A stretch of 64,000 nucleotides of DNA, taken from Alphaproteobacteria bacterium. Its GTDB lineage: Bacteria > Pseudomonadota > Alphaproteobacteria > Caulobacterales > Maricaulaceae. This document shows positions 19,374-27,326 of the stretch, piece after piece (position 1 is the stretch's first letter; each line of letters opens with the position of its first letter). The notes under the pieces were generated by a model. It did not search any database, was not told where the DNA came from, and saw only the letters and a program-made list of their open reading frames with translations. The stretch covers positions 75,213 through 139,212 of the forward strand of contig JANSXV010000006.1 of NCBI GenBank assembly GCA_024742735.1. The letters run 5' to 3'. The translations under genes were made by a program, and so were the position numbers.

Positions 19374-19793
19374 ATGTCGTTTCAGGAGAAAAGCAATCTC
19401 GCCATGACGGCGATCTTCGTGCTGGCCTACAGCGCTTATGCGGTTCACGTGCTGCCTCCCGCGCTGGAGGGGACGGCGTCCATGGAAGGCGTCGGGCCCT
19501 ACCTGTTCGCCGCCGTGCTGTTTCTGGTGATTGGCGGGATCGTCGCGCACATCCTCATCGCCGTGACTGCGCCGAACGAGGCCGACGCCGCTGATGAGCG
19601 TGATCGTCTGATCGAAATGCGCGCCGATGCGCGCTCCAGCTATGTGCTGGGGACCGGCGCAATCCTCGCGCTGGGTCTGGCGCTGACGGAGCAGCCCCTG
19701 TTCTGGATCGTCCACGCGATTCTGGCTGGTCTGGTGCTGTCGGAGATCGCCAAGGGCGTGTTGCGCGCCATCGATTATCGCCGGGGCGTTTAA
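19374..19793 (+). CDS. Four-helix membrane protein paired with an HTH regulator
   Basis: 139 residues, starting MSFQEKSNLAMTAIF with AAGGAG eight bases upstream. Four predicted transmembrane helices (about 9-28, 40-62, 85-103, 107-125) with a short acidic loop in the middle (APNEADAADERDR). I know no function. It is followed five bases downstream by a small XRE-type HTH protein, an arrangement seen again at 34018-34604. The pair may work as a membrane sensor or antagonist with a DNA-binding partner; that is inference from gene order. Confidence 0.85.
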   Translation: MSFQEKSNLAMTAIFVLAYSAYAVHVLPPALEGTASMEGVGPYLFAAVLFLVIGGIVAHILIAVTAPNEADAADERDRLIEMRADARSSYVLGTGAILALGLALTEQPLFWIVHAILAGLVLSEIAKGVLRAIDYRRGV

Positions 19794-19798
19794 GCGCC

Positions 19799-20026
19799 AT
19801 GGGTAAGCCGACCAAGATCCGAAACCGCATCCGGGAGCTGCGCTTTCACGCCGGAGAGATGACCCAGGCGCAGCTCGCCGGGAAGATCGGCGTGACCCGC
19901 CAGACCGTGAACGCCATCGAGCAGGGCAAGTACTCGCCCTCGCTCGAAAGCGCTTTCCAGATCGCCGAGGTGTTCGGCGTCGGTCTGGAGGAGGTGTTTC
20001 AGTACGGCGACCAGCCTTCGGCGTGA
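19799..20026 (+). CDS. Small XRE-type HTH regulator (YozG-like)
   Basis: 75 residues consisting almost only of a Cro/CI helix-turn-helix: IRNRIRELRFHAGEMTQAQL, then KIGVTRQTVNAIEQGKYSPS and FQIAEVFGVGLEEVFQY. This is the short YozG-like form that lacks an effector domain. It ends the two-gene module whose promoter carries three GTC-N10-GAC-like sites, so autoregulation is likely. It converges on the S24 gene across a strong hairpin. Confidence 0.92.
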   Translation: MGKPTKIRNRIRELRFHAGEMTQAQLAGKIGVTRQTVNAIEQGKYSPSLESAFQIAEVFGVGLEEVFQYGDQPSA

Positions 20027-20034
20027 AGACCGGC

Positions 20035-20080
20035 CCCGCATCGTCTGGTCGAGCCTACTGGCTCGCCCAGACGATGCGGG
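20035..20080. terminator. Convergent hairpin between HTH and S24 genes
   Basis: CCCGCATCGTCTGGTCGAGCC and its inverse GGCTCGCCCAGACGATGCGGG enclose a TACT loop: about 21 bp with one mismatch. The right arm is the last coding stretch of the S24 gene (residues ARIVWAS). There is no T-run, so termination might need Rho or rest on the strength of the stem. Confidence 0.7.
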
Positions 20081-20681
20081 CCATCCACACGACCTCTGAC
20101 GGGTCGAGAATGCGGTTGTCGTAATCGGGATTGAGGCTGATCAGCTCGATCGTATTGGCCGTGGCGCGCCCAAGCTCCTTGGCCATGACTTCCCCGGAGC
20201 GGGTCTTCACGACGACCCGGTCACCCCGGCGCGGGGCGGCGTCGGGGGCGACGACGATGCGGTCGCCGTCGCGATAGACCGGCGCCATGGAGTCCCCTGA
20301 GATTTCGAGCGCGTAGGCGTTGTCGTCGCTGACGCCGGGAAAGCGCACTTCCTCCCAGCCGGTCCCGACCGGAAAGCCGGCGTCGTCGAAAAAACCCTGA
20401 TCGCCCGCCTGGGCAAAGCCGATGAGCGGGACAGAGCGGCCTGCAGCCGTTCCTGCGGCCAGGGCGGCGAAGTCCTCGAACGTGACGCGCACCGCGCTGA
20501 GGGCCTTGGACAGGCTTTCAGTTGAGGGCCAGCGCGGCTTCACCCCGTCAGAGCTGACGCGCTTTGAAGGATTGAACGTGGTGGGATCGAGCCCGGCGAC
20601 CCTCGCCAGGCCGGACGGGCTGAGGCCTGCGCGCTCGGCAAGACGGTCTATGCCGCGCCAGATCTGTGTGTGGGTGAGCAT
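20055..20681 (-). CDS. HTH / S24 (LexA-like) peptidase-domain repressor
   Basis: 208 residues. An N-terminal HTH (residues 5-65) is joined to an S24 domain. The nucleophile is Ser131 in SGDSMAP, the general-base lysine probably Lys168 in VMAKEL, and an Ala-Gly pair at residues 92-93 (FAQAGDQG) matches the usual self-cleavage position. A signal-responsive, self-cleaving repressor is therefore plausible. GGAGG precedes the ATG at 20681. A perfect palindrome at 20733 in its upstream region may be its operator. No phage genes are nearby. Confidence 0.9.
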   Translation of the reverse strand: MLTHTQIWRGIDRLAERAGLSPSGLARVAGLDPTTFNPSKRVSSDGVKPRWPSTESLSKALSAVRVTFEDFAALAAGTAAGRSVPLIGFAQAGDQGFFDDAGFPVGTGWEEVRFPGVSDDNAYALEISGDSMAPVYRDGDRIVVAPDAAPRRGDRVVVKTRSGEVMAKELGRATANTIELISLNPDYDNRILDPSEVVWMARIVWASQ

Positions 20682-20730
20682 GGGCCGCCTCCAGTCCGCG
20701 CAAGGGTGCAACGCCTGGATGAACCTATTA

Positions 20731-20750
20731 GCAGGAAAATTTTCCTTGCG
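20731..20750. promoter_or_regulatory. Palindrome AGGAAAATTTTCCT in the S24-DUF952 divergent region
   Basis: AGGAAAATTTTCCT (20733-20746) is a perfect 14-bp palindrome, AT-rich in a GC-rich region, with GC..TTGC extensions. It lies about 52 bases upstream of the S24 start and 81 before the DUF952 start. It is a reasonable operator candidate for the S24 repressor; there is no direct evidence. Confidence 0.45.
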
Positions 20751-20826
20751 CCAGCTGGGCGCCGCTTTCCTGCAGGACCGCGCGCCCGTCTTGCCAGCGG
20801 GCCACGCGCAGGCTAGCGAGACGCCC

Positions 20827-21177
20827 ATGGACACTGTGATTTTCCGCATCGCCGCGCCCGAAGCGCTGGCCGCCGCCTCGGTCTCCGGCGCGTATGAGGG
20901 CGAAGCCTTCGACCACGCCGACGGCTTCATCCACTGCTCCGCCCGCTCGCAGGTGGCCGGGACGCTGCAGGCGCACTTTGCCGGCGCTGACCGCCTGGCC
21001 GTGGCGGAGATTGATGCCGCAGCGCTGGGCGAGACGCTGAAATGGGAGACCTCTCGCGGCGGAGAAAAGTTTCCCCACGTCTACGGGGTCATCCCCTGGA
21101 GCGCGGTGCGCACGGTTCATCTGATCAGCCGGGACGAAGAGGGCGCCTGGCGCCTGCCCGAGGAGCTGTGTCCGTGA
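20827..21177 (+). CDS. DUF952 family protein
   Basis: 116 residues. FRIAAPEALAAASVSGAYEG, AFDHADGFIHCSARSQVAGT and WETSRGGEKFPHVYGVIPW are the conserved blocks of DUF952, a glutathione-S-transferase-like small fold of unknown role. The stop overlaps the pyrD GTG start (GTGA), so the two are translated together; this neighbourhood is common in alphaproteobacteria. Confidence 0.92.
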   Translation: MDTVIFRIAAPEALAAASVSGAYEGEAFDHADGFIHCSARSQVAGTLQAHFAGADRLAVAEIDAAALGETLKWETSRGGEKFPHVYGVIPWSAVRTVHLISRDEEGAWRLPEELCP

Positions 21178-22211
21178 GCGATCTTCTCGCCAGGGCGCTG
21201 ACCCTGCTGCCCGCAGAGCTGGCGCACCGGACAGCCTTGCTGGGGCTGAAGGCCGGCTTTGGACCCAGGGACGCCGGCGCGTCTGATCCGGTGCTGCGCA
21301 CTGCGGTCGGGGGGATCGAGCTGGATCACCCGGTGGGACTCGCCGCCGGGTTCGACAAGAACGCCGAGGCGCCCGATGCGCTCTTGCGCGCCGGATTCTC
21401 GTTTGTGGAAGTGGGCGCCGTCACACCCCGGCCCCAGGCCGGCAATCCGAAACCCCGCCTGTTCCGCCTGCGCGAAGATCGCGCGGTCATCAACCGGATG
21501 GGCTTCAACAATGAGGGTCTGGACGCCGTGAAGGCGCGCCTGGAGGCGCGGCAAGCCGATCCCGCGCCGGGCGTGGTCGGCGTCAATCTGGGCGCCAACA
21601 AGGATTCCGAGGATCGGGCGGAGGACTACGCCATCCTGCTCAAGGCGCTGTCCGGTCTTGCGGATTTCTTCACGGTCAATATCTCCTCGCCCAACACGGC
21701 CGGATTGCGCGATCTGCAGACCGGTCAGGCGCTCGATGACCTGCTCAAGCGCGTCAACGATGCGCGCTGGGCCGAGCCGGTCTTTCTGAAGCTGGCGCCG
21801 GATCTGGAGCTCGAAGCGATTGAGCCGATCCTGGAAGCCGTCGAGGCGCACCGCCTGTCCGGCCTGATCGTATCCAACACGACGCTTGCGCGGCCCGGCA
21901 GCCTGACCTCGCGCCATAAGGACCAGCAGGGCGGCCTGTCCGGCGCGCCGCTGTTTGAGCGCTCGACAGAGATCCTCAAAGCGTTCCGCCGCGCGGCGGG
22001 GCCTGATCTTCCGATCATCGGGGTGGGAGGCATCGACGGGCCGCAGGCCGCCTACGCCAAGATCCGCGCCGGGGCGAATGCGGTCCAGCTGTACACCGCG
22101 CTGGTCTACCAGGGGCCGGGGCTGGCGCTGAAGATCCGTGAGGGCGTGGCCGACCTGCTCAAGGCGGACGGGTTCGAGCGCCTCGCCGATGCGGTCGGTG
22201 TGGACATCTAG
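21174..22211 (+). CDS. pyrD: Quinone-dependent dihydroorotate dehydrogenase (class 2)
   Basis: 345 residues from GTG 21174. VGLAAGFDKNAEAPDALLRAGF, GAVTPRPQAGNPKPRLFRL and NRMGFNNEG are class 2 signatures. The catalytic serine lies in FFTVNISSPNT and the FMN phosphate site in IIGVGGI. It oxidises dihydroorotate to orotate at the inner membrane, passing electrons to ubiquinone. The short hydrophobic N-terminal helix pair needed for membrane association is present. Confidence 0.97.
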   Translation: MSDLLARALTLLPAELAHRTALLGLKAGFGPRDAGASDPVLRTAVGGIELDHPVGLAAGFDKNAEAPDALLRAGFSFVEVGAVTPRPQAGNPKPRLFRLREDRAVINRMGFNNEGLDAVKARLEARQADPAPGVVGVNLGANKDSEDRAEDYAILLKALSGLADFFTVNISSPNTAGLRDLQTGQALDDLLKRVNDARWAEPVFLKLAPDLELEAIEPILEAVEAHRLSGLIVSNTTLARPGSLTSRHKDQQGGLSGAPLFERSTEILKAFRRAAGPDLPIIGVGGIDGPQAAYAKIRAGANAVQLYTALVYQGPGLALKIREGVADLLKADGFERLADAVGVDI

Positions 22212-22214
22212 GGC

Positions 22215-23525
22215 TCAGGCGTAATCCCGCTTCAGCCCCGCCCATCCGGCCGCCAGCGTCCCGGCGCGCGCCACGTAGTAAAGCAGGAAGGCGAGCCACA
22301 GCCCGGTCACGCCCAGCATCGGTCTCAGCACGAAATCCAGCGCCAGATAGATCAGCAGGGCGGCGAGCATGGCGTTGCGCATGAGGGCGCCGCGCGTGGT
22401 TCCGATCATAAGGCCGTCCAGCTGCCAGCTCGGCCAACCCACGACCGGGACCAGCGCGCACCAGATCAGCGCATCCAGAGCCGCCGCGCGGGCGGCGGGA
22501 TCATCGGTCATGGCTTCGATGAAGAGATGTCCGCCGATCAGGAACACCGCGCCGAGCACCAGTGCGCAGCCGGCGGCCAGCTCGCTGGTCAGGCGGAAGG
22601 CGCGGGTCAGGGCATTCCAGTCGCGTGCGCCCGCCGCCCGGCCGGTCTCGGCCTCAGCCACATGGGCGAAGGCGTCCAGGAAGAAGGCGGAGATGGATAT
22701 GAACTGCAAGAGGATCGCATTGCCGGCCAGCACCTCCGGACCCAGGCGCAGGCTTGCTTCATTAAACCAGTAGAACCCGGCCAGAAGGGCCAGGGTGCGC
22801 AGGAAGATGTCCCGGTTCACCGCAAACAGGCGCACCAGGGCGGCGCGATCGAGCACCTGGGCGCGGCTGGGCCACCGGCGCTTGAGCAGCACCGGCGCAA
22901 TCAGCACGGCGGCGGCGATGAGATGGATCCACTGGGCCAGCGCGCTCGCCGCGCCGACGCCGGCGACGCCCTGATCCAGCCCCAGAACGAACCAGAGCGA
23001 CAGGGCGATATTGACCAGATTGAGCGCGATCTGAAGGGCCAGCGCCCGCCCGGTCAGGCCCAGCCCGATCAGCCAGCCATAAAGCGCGAAGCCGGCCAGC
23101 GCCGCCGGCGCGCCCCAGATTCGGGCGTCCACATAGGCCTTGCCCGCCGCCTCCACGTCTTCGGGTCCGGAGAACGCCATGAAGGCGGCTTCGCGCAGCG
23201 GAGCCTGCGCGATGATCAGGGCAAGCCCGAGCCCGGCCCCGACCGCCAGGCCGCGCCAAAGGACAGCGGCGGTTTCGCCCGGCGCTCCGCCGCCATCGGC
23301 CTGGGCGGCCAGCGCCGTCGCCCCCATGCGCAGAAAGCCCAGCGACCAGTAGAAGGCGTTGAACACCAGCGTGCCCAGCGCGACGGCGGCGATGGGGGTC
23401 GCATCGCCGGTATTGCCGATGACGGCGAGGTCGGCGAGGCCGACCAGAGGGGTTGCGATATTCGCGCCCATGATCGGCACGGCGCGCACGAACAAGGCGC
23501 GGCGGGTGAGGGCGGGAGCGGCCAT
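22215..23525 (-). CDS. MATE family efflux transporter (DinF-like)
   Basis: 436 residues with about twelve transmembrane helices. The N-terminus (RRALFVRAVPIMGANIATPL, then GLADLAVIGNTGD) and the second-half repeat (NRDIFLRTLALLAGFYWFNE) show the MATE two-fold layout of the DinF branch. Proteins of this branch export cationic compounds with H+ or Na+ antiport. It is convergent with pyrD, with a three-base gap. Substrate unknown. Confidence 0.92.
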   Translation of the reverse strand: MAAPALTRRALFVRAVPIMGANIATPLVGLADLAVIGNTGDATPIAAVALGTLVFNAFYWSLGFLRMGATALAAQADGGGAPGETAAVLWRGLAVGAGLGLALIIAQAPLREAAFMAFSGPEDVEAAGKAYVDARIWGAPAALAGFALYGWLIGLGLTGRALALQIALNLVNIALSLWFVLGLDQGVAGVGAASALAQWIHLIAAAVLIAPVLLKRRWPSRAQVLDRAALVRLFAVNRDIFLRTLALLAGFYWFNEASLRLGPEVLAGNAILLQFISISAFFLDAFAHVAEAETGRAAGARDWNALTRAFRLTSELAAGCALVLGAVFLIGGHLFIEAMTDDPAARAAALDALIWCALVPVVGWPSWQLDGLMIGTTRGALMRNAMLAALLIYLALDFVLRPMLGVTGLWLAFLLYYVARAGTLAAGWAGLKRDYA

Positions 23526-23566
23526 GGCGTCCGATTAACGCGCCGCGTGCAGATTGGCGAGCCGGG

Positions 23567-24556
23567 TCAGCTTTGAGACAGAGCCTCCCCCAGCGCTTCG
23601 CCGGACGTCCAGGCGGCCTCGGCCTTGCCGCCCAGGCGCCAGTCGCCCGCCACGCCCACCGTTGCGTCTTCTGCGACCGCGCACGGTGTTCCGGCGGGCT
23701 CGGTCACCATGGCGTAGCGCCAGCGGTGGGCGCCGGACCATTTGGGAAGCGGCATGGCGAAGCGCACATAGGCTTCCTCGCAGAGCTGACGCGCGACGGC
23801 GTCCGGGCTCTCCTCCAGAAACGCCGCCGACCAGTCCGGCGAGGCCTGGATGACGACCGCCTCGGCGCTGCTCCCGCCGGGGCGCGATCCCATGCGCGCC
23901 ATCCAGCGGATCGCGCCGCCATAGATCTTCGCGCCGTCGAACTCGGGATCGAAGGGCGCATCGAGCACCGCCATGACTGTCCAGCACGGCTCTACGACGG
24001 CACGGTTGGCCTCTGTAATGATTTCGGCGAAGTCCCCATCGCTGCGGGCCAGAAAGTCGATCAGCTGTTCCGGAGGCAGGGTGAGGCAGACCCTGTGGAA
24101 CGGGCCTTCTGTCGCGCCGTCCTCGAAATGGATCGTCCAGTCGCCGGCCCCGCCCTTCATCTTCACGGCGCGTCGCTGGAGCTGAACATTCAGCCCGGCC
24201 TGGGCGTGCTTGACGATGGCGTTCATGCCCGGCGCGCCGACAAAGCGCTCCGCCTGGCGCAGGGGGTGGGCGTTGCCGCCCCGGTCGATGCTGACCAGAC
24301 GCGCGTCCCACAGCTGCGCCGCGCCTGCTTCGACGGCGCTGGACAGGAAGGCATGGAAGCTGGCCGTGCGCGCCGTGACGAACTGGGCGCCATGGTCAAA
24401 GCGCAGCGTGCCGGCCGGCGTTTCAGCACGGCGTGAGGACAGCCGTCCGCCCGGTCCGCGGCCCTTGTCGAACAGGACCGGGTCGACGCCGCCGAGGCGC
24501 AGTTCCCGCGCTGCAACCGATCCGGCGAGGCCTGCTCCGATCACCGCCGCTTTCAT
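23567..24556 (-). CDS. NAD(P)/FAD-dependent oxidoreductase, renalase-like
   Basis: 329 residues with an N-terminal Rossmann fold (AAVIGAGLAGSVAARELRLG), then FDKGRGPGGRLSSRR and FDHGAQFVTART, characteristic of bacterial renalase-like flavoproteins; a second FAD motif, VGVAGDWRLGG, is near the C-terminus. Substrate unknown. It is divergent from the DUF393-photolyase genes, and flavin enzymes next to photolyase genes are a frequent association. Confidence 0.88.
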   Translation of the reverse strand: MKAAVIGAGLAGSVAARELRLGGVDPVLFDKGRGPGGRLSSRRAETPAGTLRFDHGAQFVTARTASFHAFLSSAVEAGAAQLWDARLVSIDRGGNAHPLRQAERFVGAPGMNAIVKHAQAGLNVQLQRRAVKMKGGAGDWTIHFEDGATEGPFHRVCLTLPPEQLIDFLARSDGDFAEIITEANRAVVEPCWTVMAVLDAPFDPEFDGAKIYGGAIRWMARMGSRPGGSSAEAVVIQASPDWSAAFLEESPDAVARQLCEEAYVRFAMPLPKWSGAHRWRYAMVTEPAGTPCAVAEDATVGVAGDWRLGGKAEAAWTSGEALGEALSQS

Positions 24557-24603
24557 CGTGCCGTCCCCTATGCGTACGCGCTCGTCGTCCTAAGTTTCAC
24601 GAT

Positions 24604-25005
24604 ATGTCAGAGCAAAAGCAAAAGACGACTGAATCAGCTGCAGAAACCGCACAAACCTGCGAGGTGTTCTTCGACGGATCCTGCCCGCTTTGCCGCGCTG
24701 AGATCGGCCTTTACCGCAAGAGTGGTTCGGATGCGCAATTCACCGATATCTCGCAGGAAGACGCCGCCCCGCCGCAGGAGATTTCGAGGGCCGAAGCCAT
24801 GGGCCGCTTTCACGTGCGCCGTTCAGACGGGCGGTTGGTCTCCGGTGCTGCGGCCTTCGCGGAGCTGTGGAAAGCCACGCCCGGCTGGCGCTGGCTGGGT
24901 CACATCGCCGCGCTGCCGCCTTTCGTCTGGATCGGGGAGGGGCTGTACCGGCTGTTCCTGTTGATCCGGCCGACCATCCAGAGGGCGGTGCGCCGGGCGG
25001 GCTGA
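24604..25005 (+). CDS. DCC-family thiol-disulfide protein (DUF393)
   Basis: 133 residues. FFDGSCPLCRAEIGLYRKSG contains the DxxCxxC motif that gives the DCC family its name, in a thioredoxin-like setting; later GAAAFAELWKATPGWRWLG and GLYRLFLLIRP are conserved. The first 18 residues are a polar extension. The stop shares bases with the photolyase start (TGATG), so the two are coupled. DUF393 and photolyase pairs are common in proteobacteria; the biochemical link is not known. Confidence 0.9.
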   Translation: MSEQKQKTTESAAETAQTCEVFFDGSCPLCRAEIGLYRKSGSDAQFTDISQEDAAPPQEISRAEAMGRFHVRRSDGRLVSGAAAFAELWKATPGWRWLGHIAALPPFVWIGEGLYRLFLLIRPTIQRAVRRAG

Positions 25006-26552
25006 TGGCGGTCAATGTCGTCTGGTTCAAGCGCGATCTGCGCATCCATGACCATGGTCCGCTGCGCGACGCGGTCGCAAGCGGCGACCCCGTCATCTGC
25101 CTTTACGTAATTGAACCTGAGCTATGGGCTCTGCCGGAGTATTCCGGACGGCAATACGCTTTCCTGCTTGAGTGCCTCGACAGCCTCGACGCAGCCCTGA
25201 AGGCGAAGGGCGGGTCGCTGACCGTGCGTGTGGGCGCTGTGGCCGACGTGCTGGATGCGCTCCTCGCCGAACATGCCATCTCTACAGTGCGCGCCCATGA
25301 AGAGACCGGCCTGCGCTGGACCTGGGAGCGGGACAAGGCGGTGGCGCGCTGGGCGCGCGCGAACGGCGCAGCCTTCCTGGAAACGCCCCAGCATGGCGTC
25401 ATTCGCGGCCTGTCCACCCGCAATGGCTGGGCGAAGCGCTGGGACGCCTTCATGTCCCAACCGGTGATCGCAGCGCCGGAGCGGATCGAGACGGCCTTCG
25501 CCGCCAGCGACCCGATCCCCGGCGCGGACGCTCTTGGGCTCGAGCCGGATCCCTGCCCGGACCGCCAGCCGGGCGGGCGCCGCGCGGCGGTTTCAGATCT
25601 TAAATCCTTCCTGAGCGAGCGCGGCGAGGACTATCGCAGGGCCATGTCCTCACCGCTGACCGCCTATGACGCCTGCTCACGCGTGAGCGCCCATCTGGCG
25701 TTCGGGACGGTGTCCATGCGCGAGGCGTTTCAGGCGGCGGACCGGGCCTTGAAGGCCCGTCGCTCAAGCGGCGAGACCGGCTATGCCAAGTCCATCGACA
25801 GCTTCGTCTCCCGTCTGCACTGGCACTGCCATTTCATTCAGAAGTTCGAGGATGAGCCGGGGATCGAGACCACGGACCTGCATCCGGCCTATCGCGGCGC
25901 CCGGCCTGAGCCCGACGAGGAGTCCGTGCGGCGCTGGATCGAGGGCGAGACCGGCTTTCCGTTCGTTGACGCCTGCATGCGGGCGCTGAACGCCACCGGC
26001 TGGCTGAACTTCCGCATGCGCGCCATGGTCGCCGCCTTCTCCAGCTACCATCTCTGGGTCGACTGGAAGCGCCCGGCCGAAGCGCTGGCGCGGCGCTTCA
26101 CCGATTTCGAGCCGGGCATTCATTACGCCCAGTTCCAGATGCAGTCAGGAACGACCGGCGTGAACACGCCGCGCATCTATAATCCGGTCAAGCAGGGCCA
26201 TGATCAGGACCCCGACGGCGTCTTCACGCGGCGCTGGGTTCCAGAGCTCTCCGGGCTCCCCGCCAGCTTCATCCATGAGCCCTGGAAGGCGCCGGTTGAC
26301 GTGCTGGCGGCTGCCGGCGTGACGCTGGGCGGGACGTACCCTGAGCGCATGGTCGACCACGAACAGGCCGCCCGCGAGGCGCGCGCCCGGATCGGCGCCC
26401 TGCGCAAGGGCGAGGATCACCACCAGGCCGCGAAGGCGATCCAGATCAGGCATGGCAGCCGCAAGTCCGGCCTGAAACAGACCGGGTCGGCGTCCAGCCG
26501 GAAGAAGGCCCGCAAGGCCGAGGACGACCGCCAGGCGCGGTTCGAGTTTTAG
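25005..26552 (+). CDS. Photolyase/cryptochrome family flavoprotein
   Basis: 515 residues. The N-terminal antenna domain starts VVWFKRDLRIHDHGPLRDA. The FAD domain holds SRLHWHCHFIQKFED, FPFVDACMRALNATGWLNFRMR and FSSYHLWVDWKRPAEAL. The cofactor pocket reads QFQMQSGTTGVNTPRIYNPV, where classical CPD photolyases have WQW-x-AGTG-T-D; this subgroup is the one usually linked to DUF2256. A lysine-rich tail (residues 480-515) resembles an RNA- or DNA-binding extension. It is coupled to the DCC gene upstream, with the DUF2256 gene nine bases downstream. Confidence 0.92.
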   Translation: MAVNVVWFKRDLRIHDHGPLRDAVASGDPVICLYVIEPELWALPEYSGRQYAFLLECLDSLDAALKAKGGSLTVRVGAVADVLDALLAEHAISTVRAHEETGLRWTWERDKAVARWARANGAAFLETPQHGVIRGLSTRNGWAKRWDAFMSQPVIAAPERIETAFAASDPIPGADALGLEPDPCPDRQPGGRRAAVSDLKSFLSERGEDYRRAMSSPLTAYDACSRVSAHLAFGTVSMREAFQAADRALKARRSSGETGYAKSIDSFVSRLHWHCHFIQKFEDEPGIETTDLHPAYRGARPEPDEESVRRWIEGETGFPFVDACMRALNATGWLNFRMRAMVAAFSSYHLWVDWKRPAEALARRFTDFEPGIHYAQFQMQSGTTGVNTPRIYNPVKQGHDQDPDGVFTRRWVPELSGLPASFIHEPWKAPVDVLAAAGVTLGGTYPERMVDHEQAAREARARIGALRKGEDHHQAAKAIQIRHGSRKSGLKQTGSASSRKKARKAEDDRQARFEF

Positions 26553-26560
26553 GACGACCC

Positions 26561-26728
26561 ATGGCCAAGAACGTCAATCGCGGCGGCAAGACCGCCAAAG
26601 CCGATCTGCCGGAAAAGACCTGCGCCGCCTGCGGCCGGCCGTTTTCCTGGCGCAAGAAGTGGGCGCGGGACTGGGAGCAGGTGAAGTACTGCTCAAAACG
26701 CTGTGCGGGCGAAAGCCGGCGAACCTGA
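26561..26728 (+). CDS. DUF2256 zinc-ribbon-like small protein
   Basis: 55 residues. Two Cys pairs, CAACGRPFSWRKKWARDWEQ and YCSKRCAGES, match the DUF2256 pattern, a probable small zinc-binding protein. It begins nine bases after the photolyase stop. DUF2256 genes are found next to photolyase/cryptochrome genes in many proteobacteria, which supports a common transcript. Role unknown. Confidence 0.9.
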   Translation: MAKNVNRGGKTAKADLPEKTCAACGRPFSWRKKWARDWEQVKYCSKRCAGESRRT

Positions 26729-26885
26729 ACAGATCCTGTCGGTCAGCTTGCGGTTTTCTCATCCTGCCGACCTTCGCCGGTTAAGCGGGGCCGGCGATCC
26801 TGTTCCGGTGGTTCAGCAAGAGGCAGACGGCGACAGACCGTCTCGGGCTGAGCCGCATGGTCGATACTGGAAAAGGTCAACTCCC

Positions 26886-27227
26886 ATGAAAATCCGCGTC
26901 ATCACATCCGCCTTGCTCGCCTGCTGCGCAGCGGCCGCCGCCGCCACGGCCGCCCGTGCTGAAAACCCGCCCCAGTCCGTCGTCGAGTTTCAGTCCGAAC
27001 AACTGCTGACGGCTCAGGGCCGCGCCGCGCTGCGGGCGCAGATCGCTGAAACCGCGGAAGACGTCTGCATCACGCTGCGCGGTCAGGAATTCGAGCTGCG
27101 CCGTGAGCGCCGGGCGTGCATCGAGACCACTATCGAACAAGCCGAACGCCAGCTTGAGCTCAAGATCGCCGCCGCCGCCGAGCGCCGCTTCGCAAGCACT
27201 GAAACCGGCGCCGACGCTCAAGGCTGA
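26886..27227 (+). CDS. UrcA family exported protein
   Basis: 113 residues: a signal peptide (about 1-24, ending AARA) and a mature part with the UrcA pattern, in which LTAQGRAALRAQIAETAEDVC is followed by RACIETTIEQAERQ, with the two cysteines forming a likely disulfide. UrcA proteins are abundant in Caulobacterales and sphingomonads and have no known function. The gene is monocistronic and ends at a strong terminator. Confidence 0.85.
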   Translation: MKIRVITSALLACCAAAAAATAARAENPPQSVVEFQSEQLLTAQGRAALRAQIAETAEDVCITLRGQEFELRRERRACIETTIEQAERQLELKIAAAAERRFASTETGADAQG

Positions 27228-27237
27228 CGGCCCCCAG

Positions 27238-27326
27238 TTCAGACCCTCCCAAGGTCTGAAACCGGCGCGACTCACGCGTCGTTCCCCGACTGCGCCCGCT
27301 TCGTTTGCCGAAGCGGGCGCATTTTT
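27238..27326 (+). terminator. Tandem hairpins and terminator after urcA-like gene
   Basis: TTCAGACC/GGTCTGAA (27238-27260) is a perfect 8-bp hairpin. The main terminator is TGCGCCCGCTTCG / CGAAGCGGGCGCA (27291-27321), a perfect 13-bp stem with loop TTTGC, followed by TTTTT. The T-run abuts the end of the leftward HDAC-like gene. Confidence 0.93.
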
